A stretch of DNA of 64,000 nucleotides from the NCBI GenBank assembly GCA_032059445.1, contig DAMCAP010000012.1, forward strand, positions 1-64,000, given 5' to 3'. The notes under the pieces were generated by a model. The model ran no database searches and was not told where the DNA came from. It saw nothing but the letters and a program-made list of their open reading frames with translations. The stretch is from DAMCAP01 sp032059445 (lineage in GTDB: Bacteria; Bacillota; Clostridia; Oscillospirales; Ruminococcaceae). Both the position numbers and the translations under genes were made by a program. Shown one piece after another: positions 32,807 to 41,490 of this stretch; position 1 is the stretch's first letter; each line of letters begins with the position of its first letter.

Positions 32807-35218
32807 GTGGGGGACAGCTACAATGTAGATGATATACTAAGCGAAGTTCGCCGCAAAAAAAACCAGCGGACAGGGGCGGAGTTTACCGCCACTCAGCCTA
32901 TCGCCAAGCCCACAAGCGGGCCGGGCAAGCCTTATGTTTTATCGGATGATTCTGAAGATAGCCACGGCGACGATTTTGTTACGCAGGCGATCCCTAGCTT
33001 TAAGCAGGCTGCCGCTGCGCCTGAGCAGCCCAAAAGCGATCAGGTTACCAAGATCAATATCAGCAGTAAAAAGAGCACGAAGATTCCGTTCCCTGTAGAG
33101 CCCACTGCTGAGAAGCCGCCTCTTGCAGCCGACCCTGAGCTGGGGCAAAGGCGCAAGGAGCGCGTCAGCCAGTTTATGGGGGATATCAGTCAGGTCAGGG
33201 AGCGCTTTCACAGTGAGGAGCTTCCACTTGATCGTATTCATCAACTTGATGAAGAAGAGGACAATCCCCTGCGGAAGTTCTTTGGCGGCATGCACAAAGA
33301 TACCCGCAGGATGGTAGCAGAGGATGAGCCCGACGAGGACTACATGCGCTTTGATCCGGAAGAAGACGATGAGGCTGAGGAGCCCGCTATGGGCTTGCTG
33401 GGCAAGCTGCGCACCAAGGTAAAGAAGCCTGAGCGTATCGCCCAAAAACAGCTTGAGGCTTCTATCTATGATGAGATGGCAGAGGAGCCCGATGAGGAGG
33501 AGTATAACTCCCCGAAGGATGCGCAGCGCGTCAGAGAAGAAATCTGGTCAATGCGCAACAAGATCCTAGTGCGAGTCGTGGTGACCACTCTCTGCTTTTT
33601 GGTGCTGTTTTATCTCGCGGTATCCAACTTTACCTCTTTGCTGCCTTTGCCTTCGCTGATCTTCCCCGAAACAAAGATGGCAAACTTCATTATGGCCAAC
33701 CTTGCCCTGCTTTTGATCAGCATCCTATCCTCGGCAACAGTCATCGGCAACGGCTTGATCGCTCTCTTTACCTTGCAGGCCGATCAAGACACCCCTACAG
33801 CGCTGGCTGCCATCATTACCTTTGCCCATGGCATCGCGCTGGCGGTCAACCCCAATTATATTACCTTTGGGCAGGGGCATTTTTATTTCGTGGCAGCTGC
33901 GCTGATCTTAATGTTTAATGCCATCGGCAGCTATTTGATGATTATGCGTATCTGGGGCAACTTCAAAATTGCCTCTGGGACTGAGCAAAAAAGAGGCATA
34001 TATGTGGCTGATGAGCCAGATATCGCCCAAGAAATCACCGCAGGGCAGGATCTCGAGCAGCCGGTGGTAGCCTATACCGCTCCCGTTAGCTTCCCTCAAG
34101 GATTTTTGCGGATATCTTATGACTGCAGTGATGGCATCAATAAAATCACTACACCGCTTTTTCTGGGCTTTGCTTTGGTGATTGCAGGCATCAGCTTCTT
34201 TGTGTTTGAAGCCTCAGCCATGAATGCGCTGACCTATTTCACCGCTATGACGCTGATCTCTTGCCCCCTCACTTCAGCTTTGATGGTCAATCTGCCACTG
34301 ATGCGGGCTGCCAAGCGGCTCAATCCTCTAGGATCTTATATCACTGGAGATGAATCAATCAACGAAATTGAGCCTGCCAATGCCCTTGTGGTAGAGAGCT
34401 CTGACCTATATCCCGGTAGGTATGGTGTGCTTTACGGTATCAAGCCTCTGGATAATACCCTGATTGACCAATCGATTACCGATATGGCCAGCGTGATGTG
34501 CCATATTAATGGCTCTCTAAAGCTTGCTTTAATGAATGTAATCAGCAATGATCAGTCGATGCTCAAGGTAGTAGAGCAGGTCAGCTATGTAGAGGGCAAA
34601 GGCATGGTTGTCAATATCGAGGGCCGCACAGTGCTGATCGGTAATCGGGAGCTGCTGCTGCACTATGGTATTGATGCCCCCTCGAGAGATTATGAGTTTA
34701 AGCTCACCAAGGGGCTGCGTAGTGCCCTGTATATCACCAACAACGACCAACCGGCGGCGATCTTTATCGTGGGCTACAACCCCGACCCTGCTTTGATCAA
34801 GACTCTAAAAACTCTCAACAAGCGGGGGATTGCCCTTTGCGTAAGAAGCTACGACCCCAATGTGACCGTAGAAAAAATCGCAGAGGACTATCGCTACAAG
34901 GCTGCTTATATCAACATCATCAGCAGTCAGGCACTGGTACCACTGGGCAAATTGACTGCAAAGCGCTCTAAATCAAAGGCATATGCGATGATCGGGGAAG
35001 ATTCCCAGAGTCTATTTAGCACCTTTGCCATGATTTACGGCTTAAAGCGCTCAATTACCTTTGGTTTGGTGCTACAGCTGGTAGGGTTGGTGCTGGGCTA
35101 TGCTGCCATTGCATTCTTGTCCTTCACAGGCTCCATTACCAACATGAGCTTTGTGCACCTGGTGCTTTACCAGCTGCTCTGGGCATTGATGGTGGGCGGA
35201 GTGCTTTTTGTAGGCTAG
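32807..35218 (+). CDS. Degenerate P1B-type ATPase-like membrane protein (pseudo-ATPase)
   Basis: Protein of 803 residues. Residues 1-245 are cytosolic and acidic, with no HMA domain (start MGDSYNVDDILSEVRRKK). Eight membrane segments follow in the P1B arrangement: four at about 253-378, two at 448-500 and two at 748-803. The second pair carries SCPL at 485-488, where CopA has ACPC. The soluble part after it keeps N-domain-like GKGMVVNIEGRTVLIGNREL, but VVFDKTGT is replaced by V528-V-E-S-S-D, TGDN by SYDPN, and GDGxNDxPAL by IGEDSQSLF at 729-737. The A-domain TGE loop is absent. ATP-driven transport is therefore unlikely; a sensor or scaffold role is my inference. GTG start after GGAGG. Confidence 0.8.
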   Translation: MGDSYNVDDILSEVRRKKNQRTGAEFTATQPIAKPTSGPGKPYVLSDDSEDSHGDDFVTQAIPSFKQAAAAPEQPKSDQVTKINISSKKSTKIPFPVEPTAEKPPLAADPELGQRRKERVSQFMGDISQVRERFHSEELPLDRIHQLDEEEDNPLRKFFGGMHKDTRRMVAEDEPDEDYMRFDPEEDDEAEEPAMGLLGKLRTKVKKPERIAQKQLEASIYDEMAEEPDEEEYNSPKDAQRVREEIWSMRNKILVRVVVTTLCFLVLFYLAVSNFTSLLPLPSLIFPETKMANFIMANLALLLISILSSATVIGNGLIALFTLQADQDTPTALAAIITFAHGIALAVNPNYITFGQGHFYFVAAALILMFNAIGSYLMIMRIWGNFKIASGTEQKRGIYVADEPDIAQEITAGQDLEQPVVAYTAPVSFPQGFLRISYDCSDGINKITTPLFLGFALVIAGISFFVFEASAMNALTYFTAMTLISCPLTSALMVNLPLMRAAKRLNPLGSYITGDESINEIEPANALVVESSDLYPGRYGVLYGIKPLDNTLIDQSITDMASVMCHINGSLKLALMNVISNDQSMLKVVEQVSYVEGKGMVVNIEGRTVLIGNRELLLHYGIDAPSRDYEFKLTKGLRSALYITNNDQPAAIFIVGYNPDPALIKTLKTLNKRGIALCVRSYDPNVTVEKIAEDYRYKAAYINIISSQALVPLGKLTAKRSKSKAYAMIGEDSQSLFSTFAMIYGLKRSITFGLVLQLVGLVLGYAAIAFLSFTGSITNMSFVHLVLYQLLWALMVGGVLFVG

Positions 35219-35236
35219 ATTGCGTAATTCGATCAC

Positions 35237-35284
35237 AAACCCCACCTCCTTACAGGCTACTGCCGGTAATGGGGTGGGGTTTAC
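35237..35284 (+). terminator. Terminator of the pseudo-ATPase gene
   Basis: AAACCCCACC (35237-35246) pairs perfectly with GGTGGGGTTT (35273-35282) over 10 bp with a 26-base loop that has its own GCC-GGT pairing. Confidence 0.65.
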
Positions 35285-35396
35285 ATTTAGGAAATACGTA
35301 CTTGGAGAATCTTGACAACATAGGTGATCAAGGATATGTTTATCAATAATGATAGGGAATTGTTTCGAATCGAAAGAATAGCAGGGGGTAGTAATC

Positions 35397-35774
35397 ATGA
35401 AATTGTACATGTCACATTGTGTTTTCCCGACCTTAGATATAGAAGCAACTGCCGCTTTTTATAGTACAAAAATGGGGTTTCGGCGTGTAGATTATCTGGA
35501 TGCTCATGAGCCACATATATGCCTTTATCGCGACTCCACCGAAATCATCCTTACACAGTCAAAAGGGCAAAGGGTCATCCCAAACAGAGAATTGTATGGC
35601 TATGGGTATGACGCATATTTTATTACGGATAATCAGCAGGAATTACAAGATGAGTTTGAGCAAAATCAAGTGAAAATTGCACGCAGATTACAAAAGACAG
35701 ATTACCACAACAAGGAGTTTGTCATTGAAGACAATGACGGCCGTTGGATTGGCTTCGGCATCAAGGAAGAATGA
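35397..35774 (+). CDS. VOC family (glyoxalase/bleomycin-resistance fold) protein
   Basis: Small cytosolic protein of 125 residues with one vicinal-oxygen-chelate module pair. MKLYMSHCVFPTLDIEATAAFY at the start (beta strand then helix), GFRRVDYLD, and the end FVIEDNDGRWIGFGIKEE are characteristic of the bleomycin-resistance-like branch with the N-terminal strand order of dioxygenases. ATG at 35397 with an AGGGGG motif upstream. The function is not deducible; relatives bind antibiotics or small metabolites. It lies alone on the plus strand, convergent with the cobalamin operon. Confidence 0.8.
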   Translation: MKLYMSHCVFPTLDIEATAAFYSTKMGFRRVDYLDAHEPHICLYRDSTEIILTQSKGQRVIPNRELYGYGYDAYFITDNQQELQDEFEQNQVKIARRLQKTDYHNKEFVIEDNDGRWIGFGIKEE

Positions 35775-35849
35775 TCGTAATCTTGTGATTTGGCTTATCA
35801 GCGTTAAAGACGGCTCTTTGGCGTTGAAAGGGCTGCTTGCAGAAAAATA

Positions 35850-35882
35850 CCCCGTCCCCTATAAAAGGGAACGGGGTTTATT
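35850..35882. terminator. Bidirectional terminator at the end of the cobalamin operon
   Basis: CCCCGTCCCCT pairs with AGGGAACGGGG across a short ATAAA-type loop, flanked by A and T runs, between the VOC gene and the histidine phosphatase stop at 35904. Confidence 0.7.
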
Positions 35883-35903
35883 ATATATAGTGGGTCAGTG
35901 TGG

Positions 35904-36494
35904 CTACTCCTCGGTGATTGGGTGGTAGCTTACACCGTTTGGGCTGATCACAATTTTATAGCCCAGTCCGTTGTTGGGCTGCCACTCATAGAAGTTATGC
36001 TTACCGGGGAAGAGCGCACTCATGATGATGCTGATCACTCCACCGTGGCAGACTAACGTAGCGCTCTTGCCGTCGATCTGCCCGATCAATGCTTCAAGAG
36101 CAGTGGTAATCCGCTCAACGAAGCTGTTTCGGCTCTCCCCGCCAGGGCAGGGGTGGTCTCCTGTTTGGTCAGCAATCCATAAACGGTAATCTTCTCGATC
36201 TTTCAGCTCCTCGTAGGTGAAGCCCTCAAAGGCACCAAAGTCATACTCCCGAAACTCTGGTAGTTTGTGATGGGGTGTATCGGGGAAGAGAATTTCAAAG
36301 GTAGCGTTGGTGCGCTGCATATCTGTAGTAAAGTACAGCTGTGTAACAGGGTAAAGCTCCTTGGCTGCATAAGCGTGCAGCTCCTCGATGCCTTCAGTGG
36401 CCAAGGGTAGGTCGGTAGCGCCGTAATAGAGCTTGTTGACGTTGCCTAGCGTCTTGCCATGGCGGATCAAAACCAGTGTGGTATTGTTACTCAT
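35904..36494 (-). CDS. Histidine phosphatase family protein (alpha-ribazole phosphatase candidate)
   Basis: Phosphoglycerate-mutase-like phosphatase of 196 residues. LIRHGKT near residue 9 carries the phosphorylated histidine, REYDFGAFEG lies near 83, and the second catalytic histidine is in LVCHGGVIS near 150. It overlaps the upstream cobU-like gene by 8 bp in the cobalamin lower-ligand operon, so it most likely dephosphorylates alpha-ribazole-5'-phosphate or adenosylcobalamin-5'-phosphate (CobC role). ATG at 36494. The fold is certain and the substrate is inferred from context. Confidence 0.88.
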   Translation of the reverse strand: MSNNTTLVLIRHGKTLGNVNKLYYGATDLPLATEGIEELHAYAAKELYPVTQLYFTTDMQRTNATFEILFPDTPHHKLPEFREYDFGAFEGFTYEELKDREDYRLWIADQTGDHPCPGGESRNSFVERITTALEALIGQIDGKSATLVCHGGVISIIMSALFPGKHNFYEWQPNNGLGYKIVISPNGVSYHPITEE

Positions 36495-36873
36495 TTTTTA
36501 GCACCATCGGCAAGCCGCAAAACACCCGATAGACTGTTTTGCTCTGCTCTGCAAGGTATTGCAGGCACCGGCCGTTAGACTCCCTCCATTTTCTGTCTTT
36601 GGGCTCTAAGGGGACTACCCCACCCGATATATCGTTACAAATGATGATTTTATCCTTTAGTTGCCCGATGTGCTCCATCAGATAGTCCAGCGGGTCAATA
36701 TCGCTTATGATACAGTTGTATATAAACTTCTCAAGACCATAGATCACCTTGTGATCATCGGTGATAGATAGAGTGGTATCGTCACAATGAAGTACATGTG
36801 CATCTGTATGCCCAAAGGTGAGCATTGTAAATTGCAGCTTGCCTTGGCTGCTGCCGCCAAAAACTAAGACCAT
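36487..36873 (-). CDS. Short second CobU-like protein
   Basis: A 128-residue protein starting at the ATG at 36873, five bases after GGAGG and directly after the cobS stop (36876). It ends with the CobU C-terminal signature SGGVVPLEPKDRKWRESNG followed by AEQSKTVYRVFCGLPM. The N-terminus has a P-loop-like GGSSQGKLQF in which the usual Ser/Thr after Lys is Leu. The central part with the guanylylated histidine of CobU is missing. It overlaps the phosphatase gene by 8 bp. The full-length CobU nearby lacks the VVP motif, so the two may work as a pair. Function inferred. Confidence 0.75.
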   Translation of the reverse strand: MVLVFGGSSQGKLQFTMLTFGHTDAHVLHCDDTTLSITDDHKVIYGLEKFIYNCIISDIDPLDYLMEHIGQLKDKIIICNDISGGVVPLEPKDRKWRESNGRCLQYLAEQSKTVYRVFCGLPMVLKNE

Positions 36874-36875
36874 AC

Positions 36876-37608
36876 CTACCTCCATAACGCTAGTGAAATC
36901 ACTGCCGCCAGCTCTCCTAAGCAGAGCATATAGCCTGCAACATCCCCCGAGAAGCCTCCCNNNNNNNNNNTGCACCATGCCCATCACAGAGATGGTCAGC
37001 AGCCCCTGCCATCGATAGAGCCAAATCATTGAAGCTACTACACAGCACCCTGCAAGGATCACCAGCATAAGCTCGCTGCGATTGGCTCCGGCTTTAAAGC
37101 TCTTAGCAAGGGAGCTTGTGGGCAGCGGCTTCTGAGTAAGCACACCGATAGCAGAAAAAACTCTCGATAGTACAGGGATAAAGACTAAAGCACCGATATA
37201 AGCAGAATCAGCAAGCTCTATAGAGGCAGCGGTAAACAGCACCAATAGCATCCCCAATGAGCACACGGCAAAAGCACCTGTATGCGGGTCTTTGAGGATG
37301 CGCAGTCGCTCCTCTAAAGGGCGCCGTGAAAGGATAGCATCGCTGACATCCATAAAGCCGTCTAAATGCAGGAAGCCGGTGATCAAAAAGGGGTATACTC
37401 CGAGGATTGCACCTGCCAATGTAGTCGGAATCAGCATGGCTGCTGCAAGATAGGCAATTCCCCACCAAAGCAAACCAAGTAGAAGCCCTACAAAGGGAAA
37501 GGCGGCCATCATACCGTTTGTCCCCTTAGAAAAATCTGCGGTAGGGGCGGGGATGCGTGTAAACATCCCAAGAGCCATCACAAAGCTGTTATATAGCCTG
37601 CCTAACAT
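36876..37608 (-). CDS. cobS: Adenosylcobinamide-GDP ribazoletransferase, with assembly gap
   Basis: Membrane enzyme that joins adenosylcobinamide-GDP to alpha-ribazole (phosphate), the last assembly step of cobalamin. About 244 codons are visible: MALGMFTRIPAP at residue 11, PLVGLLLG-like AFPFVGLLLGLLWWG, LITGFLHLDGFMDVSDAILS near 75 (metal-binding aspartates) and HTGAFAV. After the gap at 36961-36970 the correct frame gives GGFSGDVAGYMLCLGELAA, the CobS C-terminal signature, and TAG at 36876. The apparent fusion to the downstream cobU-like gene is a frame artefact of the gap. The start at 37608 overlaps cobU by 20 bp. Confidence 0.9.
36961..36970. other. Assembly gap (10 N) inside cobS
   Basis: Ten N shortly before the GGFSGD motif. 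They shift the frame and create an artificial fusion of cobS with the next gene. Confidence 0.97.
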
Positions 37609-38155
37609 GATGTATAAGTTCCTTTCCCTTATGTATCAGCACGCAACCTGCCGTTACCTCTAGCACCAGATCACTGATTTCGGCAATCGCTCTATGGAGC
37701 TTGCCCAGCCCTTCGATAAAAGCCAGCGAATATGGATCATATCTGCCGGTGTCTTCAAAAATATTATCCCCGACGACTACTATATTACTAGCATTTTGTG
37801 ACAGGAGTGTTATATCTTTGATAATTTTATTGTGTGCGGCTTGCAATATTTCTTTGCCGGCAAACATTTCATTGGAGAGCAGGGCAGTGGTGCTGTCGGT
37901 CAATAAGCTTGTACCGAGGATAGCATCGGCGCAGCTGCCCACATCTCGTGCGCACTCAATGGTACGAAAGCCCCAGCCATCCCGCTCACGGATGTGCTTG
38001 CCGATACGGGCCTGATCTTCTTGATCCGCAGGCTTCATGGTGGCAAGGTAGACCAAGGNNNNNNNNNNCTTTGAGCTTGTAGCAAGTAGGTGAGTCAGCC
38101 GCTGGGCAGTCATCGATTTACCGCTGCTGCTGCCTCCGATAACCAGTATTTTCAT
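37589..38155 (-). CDS. cobU: CobU-like adenosylcobinamide kinase/guanylyltransferase, with assembly gap
   Basis: NTP-dependent enzyme that phosphorylates adenosylcobinamide and adds GMP. The 188 residues open with MKILVIGGSSSGKSMTAQRL (canonical P-loop), then LVYLATM, and KHIRERDGWGFRTIE with the histidine that is guanylylated in CobU. The late part, VVGDNIFEDTGRYDPYSLAF, replaces the usual NEVGxGIVP segment. That segment is found instead in the short protein at 36487-36873. ATG at 38155 after GGGGGAAG (a TTG three bases upstream is too close). The gap at 38059-38068 falls between SSK and LVYLAT. Confidence 0.85.
   Translation of the reverse strand: MKILVIGGSSSGKSMTAQRLTHLLATSSKXXXXLVYLATMKPADQEDQARIGKHIRERDGWGFRTIECARDVGSCADAILGTSLLTDSTTALLSNEMFAGKEILQAAHNKIIKDITLLSQNASNIVVVGDNIFEDTGRYDPYSLAFIEGLGKLHRAIAEISDLVLEVTAGCVLIHKGKELIHHVRQAI
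38059..38068. other. Assembly gap (10 N) inside cobU
   Basis: Ten N after the first helix, before LVYLAT. The frame continues through, so the true gap is probably small. Confidence 0.95.
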
Positions 38156-38321
38156 CAATCTTCCCCCTTGGGTAGTGTTCTTTGTTATACAAAGCTTGAT
38201 ATGAATGGGTGTTTTTATGTATTAAAAAGAAATCCTGATAGCATGAATCAAAACGAAACAATCAACGCCCCAAGGCTTGCCTTACTGGGGGTTTACGGCG
38301 ATTAAGTCAGGCTTTATGCAC

Positions 38322-39425
38322 TTAGACCTTAAACCAATCGTCGCTGATCTTTGCCAGATACGCATCGTCAATCTCTGCTTCTTCAAAGGTTGCCATATTT
38401 TCCATCACATACAGGGCTGAGTCTACAATAGAAAATGCCAGTGGGCATCCGCTGCCCTCACCAAGGCGCATATCCATATTGAGCATAGGGTTGATGCCAA
38501 GCTCTCGAGCCGCAAGAGAGTAACCAACCTCATAGGAGAAGTGGGAGCCCAGCATATATTCTGCGGCAGCTGGGGAGAGTCTTGCTGCCAGCAAAGCAGC
38601 AACGATGGAGATAAAGCCGTCGATTACTACAGGCACCTGTAGCGCGGCAGCTCCCAGATACACCCCTGTCATAGCGGCAATATCAAAGCCCCCTACCTTG
38701 GCAACCACATCAATTGGATCAGTCGGGTCGGGGTTATTGATCTTTAAAGCTTTGGCTATGATCTCTTTTTTGTGGAGGAAGGTCTCGGTGGAGATGCCAC
38801 CGCCTCTGCCTACCGAGTCATTGAGTGTGCAGTTGGTCAGAGCCGTGAGTACAGCGCTGGAAGTGGTGGTGTTGCCGATCCCCATTTCGCCCACACCCAG
38901 TATGCCGGCACCTGATTCTATAGCTTTGCGAGCTGCCTCGATGCCAATGGCTATGGCTCGGCGGGCTTCTGCACGGCTCATGGCAGGCCCCTCTGCGATG
39001 TTAGAGGTCGACATCCGGATCTTTTGATCAATGACCTGTGGATGGCTAAAGCGGGCGTTGATCCCCACATCTATGATCATCAGCTCGGCGCCGCAGTGCT
39101 TTGCCAGCACCGCTACTCCTGTGAGCCCCTTAGTAAAGTTGATGGTCTGAGCCAGTGTCACCGATTGAGGCGCGGAAGATACCCCCTCCTTAACTACGCC
39201 GTTGTCGGAGCAGAGGATGATGATGGTTTTTTTGTGGATGCTATTTTTAATTTTGCCTGTCATCCCCGCTATGTGGATGGCGATTTCCTCCAGTTTGCCA
39301 AGGCTTCCCGGGGGCTTTGCCAGCCCGTCCATCCTTTTTTTGGCCTGATCCATCGTATAGCGATCAAGGGGCGTAATGGCTTTTAAGGTTTCGAGCAGGA
39401 GCTGCTGATCTGGGTTGATATTCAC
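38322..39425 (-). CDS. cobT: Nicotinate-nucleotide--dimethylbenzimidazole phosphoribosyltransferase
   Basis: Makes alpha-ribazole phosphate from a lower-ligand base and nicotinate mononucleotide. The 367 residues contain RMDGLAKPPGSLGKLEEIA near residue 33, ILCSDNGVVKEGVSSAPQ, GVGEMGIGNTTTSSAVL near 180, and VGRGGG and the C-terminal RLGEGSGCPLA. The GTG at 39425 (encoding M-NINPDQQLL) follows GGAGGG at good spacing; the longer ORF from 39482 reads through the ribosome binding site. It leads the run cobT, cobU, cobS, cobU-like, phosphatase. The 165 bp to cobU hold a CCCC/GGGG hairpin but no T run. Confidence 0.95.
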   Translation of the reverse strand: MNINPDQQLLLETLKAITPLDRYTMDQAKKRMDGLAKPPGSLGKLEEIAIHIAGMTGKIKNSIHKKTIIILCSDNGVVKEGVSSAPQSVTLAQTINFTKGLTGVAVLAKHCGAELMIIDVGINARFSHPQVIDQKIRMSTSNIAEGPAMSRAEARRAIAIGIEAARKAIESGAGILGVGEMGIGNTTTSSAVLTALTNCTLNDSVGRGGGISTETFLHKKEIIAKALKINNPDPTDPIDVVAKVGGFDIAAMTGVYLGAAALQVPVVIDGFISIVAALLAARLSPAAAEYMLGSHFSYEVGYSLAARELGINPMLNMDMRLGEGSGCPLAFSIVDSALYVMENMATFEEAEIDDAYLAKISDDWFKV

Positions 39426-39616
39426 TGTGTGCCCTCCTTTTTTGGATGCGGTCTTGCCATCTGGTTTGTGAGTATGGTACAATTAACCTTAAGCTATAAA
39501 AGCATCTAATTCCTTTACAAATCATAAAGTAATTCTCCATAAGTGTCAATCGATTCGCAAAACTTTGTCGAAAGCTTACAAGTAAGCAAATATAAATCTT
39601 TTGGGAGGGCAAGCAG

Positions 39617-40483
39617 ATGTCAAGAACACTCAAAACCAATAAGGAAAAGGTAGTCAAGTATTCGGTCATGGGGCGGATCCACCACCCGATTATCCGCACA
39701 CCTTACAAGACAATTTCTGACGGTAGCGCTGTTACAGTACCAGGTGTAGGCGGTATTACATACAACGTCAAGATTGGCGACAGCGTATTTGGCATGGAGG
39801 CCGACCACGTAGAGCCCGGCGTTTCGATCAGCAATGCCGACACCACTGAAAATACTGCGCTTAATATCTTCTCCTGCGTAGGCAACAAGGCAATTGTCAA
39901 AACCGGCGACGCTAAGGATGCCACAGGCTTTGTAACCGGTACCCATGGCGGTATCGAGCATGTATTGGTGTACTTTGATCAGGCTGATTTAGAGAAGATG
40001 GCTCCTGAAGATAAGATCCTGATTAAAGCTTGCGGACAGGGCTTGAAGCTGGTTGACTTCCCAGAAATTAAGGTGATGAATATCGACCCAGAGCTTTTGG
40101 AGAAGCTGCCAATGCGTGTAGAAGGAGATCAGCTGGTATTTGATGTGGTTGCGAAGGTACCCGCTTATCTGATGGGCTCCGGTATCGGCTCTGCTTCGGC
40201 TGTATCGGGCGATTATGATATCATGACCGCCGACAAAGAGGAGCTAAAGCGCCTTGGGCTTGATAATCTGCGCTACGGTGACTTCGTCCTGCTAGAGAAT
40301 TGTGACACCACCTATGGACGAGGCTATCTGACAGGAGCAGTAACCATCGGTGTTGTGGTACACAGTGACTGCTTCCTAAGTGGTCATGGCCCCGGTGTAA
40401 CCACCGTGCTTGCCAGCAAGGAGTCGATCATCAAGGGCAATCTAGTGGAGAAATCTAACCTTGCCGATATCATGGGCGTGTAA
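39617..40483 (+). CDS. DUF4438 family protein
   Basis: Cytosolic protein of 288 residues that matches DUF4438 over its length: HHPIIRTPYKTISDGSA near residue 22, GMEADHVEPGVSISN near 58, GTHGGIEHVLV near 103, and the C-terminal YLTGAVTIGVVVHSDCFLSGHGPGVTT near 245. Structures exist for family members, but no activity is established. The conserved histidines and aspartates in the last block suggest metal or ligand binding. ATG at 39617 after GGGAGGG. It is divergent from cobT and monocistronic, with a strong terminator. Confidence 0.88.
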   Translation: MSRTLKTNKEKVVKYSVMGRIHHPIIRTPYKTISDGSAVTVPGVGGITYNVKIGDSVFGMEADHVEPGVSISNADTTENTALNIFSCVGNKAIVKTGDAKDATGFVTGTHGGIEHVLVYFDQADLEKMAPEDKILIKACGQGLKLVDFPEIKVMNIDPELLEKLPMRVEGDQLVFDVVAKVPAYLMGSGIGSASAVSGDYDIMTADKEELKRLGLDNLRYGDFVLLENCDTTYGRGYLTGAVTIGVVVHSDCFLSGHGPGVTTVLASKESIIKGNLVEKSNLADIMGV

Positions 40484-40526
40484 ACTTAAATATTGATGCG
40501 ATGTGCTGCTTATAGCGCGACGCAAT

Positions 40527-40559
40527 AAAAAGACCATAGGTTGATCCTATGGTCTTTTT
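40527..40559. terminator. Bidirectional terminator after the DUF4438 gene
   Basis: AAAAAGACCATAGG (40527-40540) and CCTATGGTCTTTTT (40546-40559): a 9-bp core stem with A and T runs on both sides, serving both convergent genes. Confidence 0.85.
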
Positions 40560-40586
40560 GTTTTGTATTGATGCTTTTGGGTTTTG

Positions 40587-41146
40587 TTATGAACGCGGTC
40601 TGGTTTGTAGCTTGACTGGTTTTGTCTTTACCTGAAAGATCCCAAGATTAGGAGGGTTATAGGTAAAGAGCATAAAGAGCATGGCAGTGATGACCAGTAG
40701 GGTAGCACCGAGGACCTCGTTTCCTGCAAAGATAAAAAATCCATCTGCGATAATGTTGCGGNNNNNNNNNNGCGGGTAAGGATGCACCCGATGGCAGTAC
40801 CGATATAAAAGGTCAGTACATCCAGCGGCAAGCTGTTTCTGCCCAAGATGCCGGTGTAGGTATAAAAAATCACGACGATCGCAAGCATCCCACCAAGCAC
40901 ACCCAGCGCCTTACCCATCAAGAAGTTATCGTAAAGGTAGCCTCCCTGCCGATACTCTACCACGCCAAATAAGCTCATAGGCCAGTAAAGCATCTTTAAG
41001 TGCTCCCATACACTCTCATTGACGGGGGCAAAAAGCCCTATGACAGGGTTTTGCCCTGACCAGTCATATATAAAATGCAGGATTGTACCGATGACGGCTG
41101 TAAAAAGAAATCCATACCAAAGCGCGCTCCTAAGCTCGGCGATCAA
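40587..41146 (-). CDS. DUF6512-type membrane protein, with assembly gap
   Basis: Integral membrane protein of about 180-190 residues. The N-terminal part (TTG start at 41146 after AGGGGGTGA) includes GTILHFIYDWSGQNPVIGLFAPVNESVWEHLKMLYWP in segments, the pattern of DUF6512. Four to five hydrophobic segments follow. The gap at 40762-40771 splits it; the part after the gap (NIIADGFFIFAGNEVLG) is in another frame and ends at 40587 with a basic tail (KPVKLQTRPRS). The function of the family is unknown. The two apparent ORFs are one gene. Confidence 0.75.
40762..40771. other. Assembly gap (10 N) inside the DUF6512 gene
   Basis: Ten N after the codons for GCILTR; the downstream part resumes in a different frame. 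Confidence 0.95.
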
Positions 41147-41245
41147 GGCGTCACCCCCTAAGTTTTTGATGCTAGTAATGTGTATGGCTGGCTTGGTGGT
41201 TTTATACTAGCGGGATGTTGGCCTTAGTAGAGGAAGCGTAAACAA

Positions 41246-41280
41246 AAATCCCCTCGCTCTCTGATGAGAGGAGGGGATTT
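41246..41280 (-). terminator. Terminator of the DUF896 gene
   Basis: AAATCCCCTC (41246-41255) pairs with GAGGGGATTT (41271-41280) over 10 bp, followed on the minus strand by a T run. It lies just beyond the stop at 41284. Confidence 0.75.
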
Positions 41281-41283
41281 GGC

Positions 41284-41490
41284 TTATTTTTCTTTGCGCT
41301 CTACTTTAATTTTGTTGCCGTCTTTATCTATGATATAGGTATTGTCAAGGGTGCTGATTAGGCTTTCGCGAAAGCCTGCTACATATTCCTGCCGAAGCTT
41401 TGCTTGCTCGGCTTTTTCTTCTTCTGTAAGACCTATAGTCTTGGCCTTTTTGGCTAGTTCGTTGATTCTTAGGATTTTTTCGCTGATCAT
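41284..41490 (-). CDS. DUF896 (YnzC-like) small protein
   Basis: Cytosolic protein of 68 residues that fits DUF896: RINELAKKAKTIGLTEEEKAEQ near residue 7 (in part), LRQEYVAGFRESL, then a variable end IIDKDGNKIKV. Bacillus subtilis YnzC, an SOS-operon protein, belongs to this family and forms a helical hairpin; no molecular function is established. ATG at 41490 after AAGGAG. It has its own terminator, and the upstream glycerate kinase gene on the same strand ends 80 bp away, so cotranscription is possible. Confidence 0.92.
   Translation of the reverse strand: MISEKILRINELAKKAKTIGLTEEEKAEQAKLRQEYVAGFRESLISTLDNTYIIDKDGNKIKVERKEK

Noticed and set aside
36487..37608. Fused CobS-CobU protein of 373 residues
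   Set aside because: The fusion results from the frame shift at the 10-N gap. The correct CobS frame stops at 36876 and the second gene has its own ribosome binding site.
39426..39616. Cobalamin riboswitch before cobT
   Set aside because: No B12-box-like sequence in the short divergent region.
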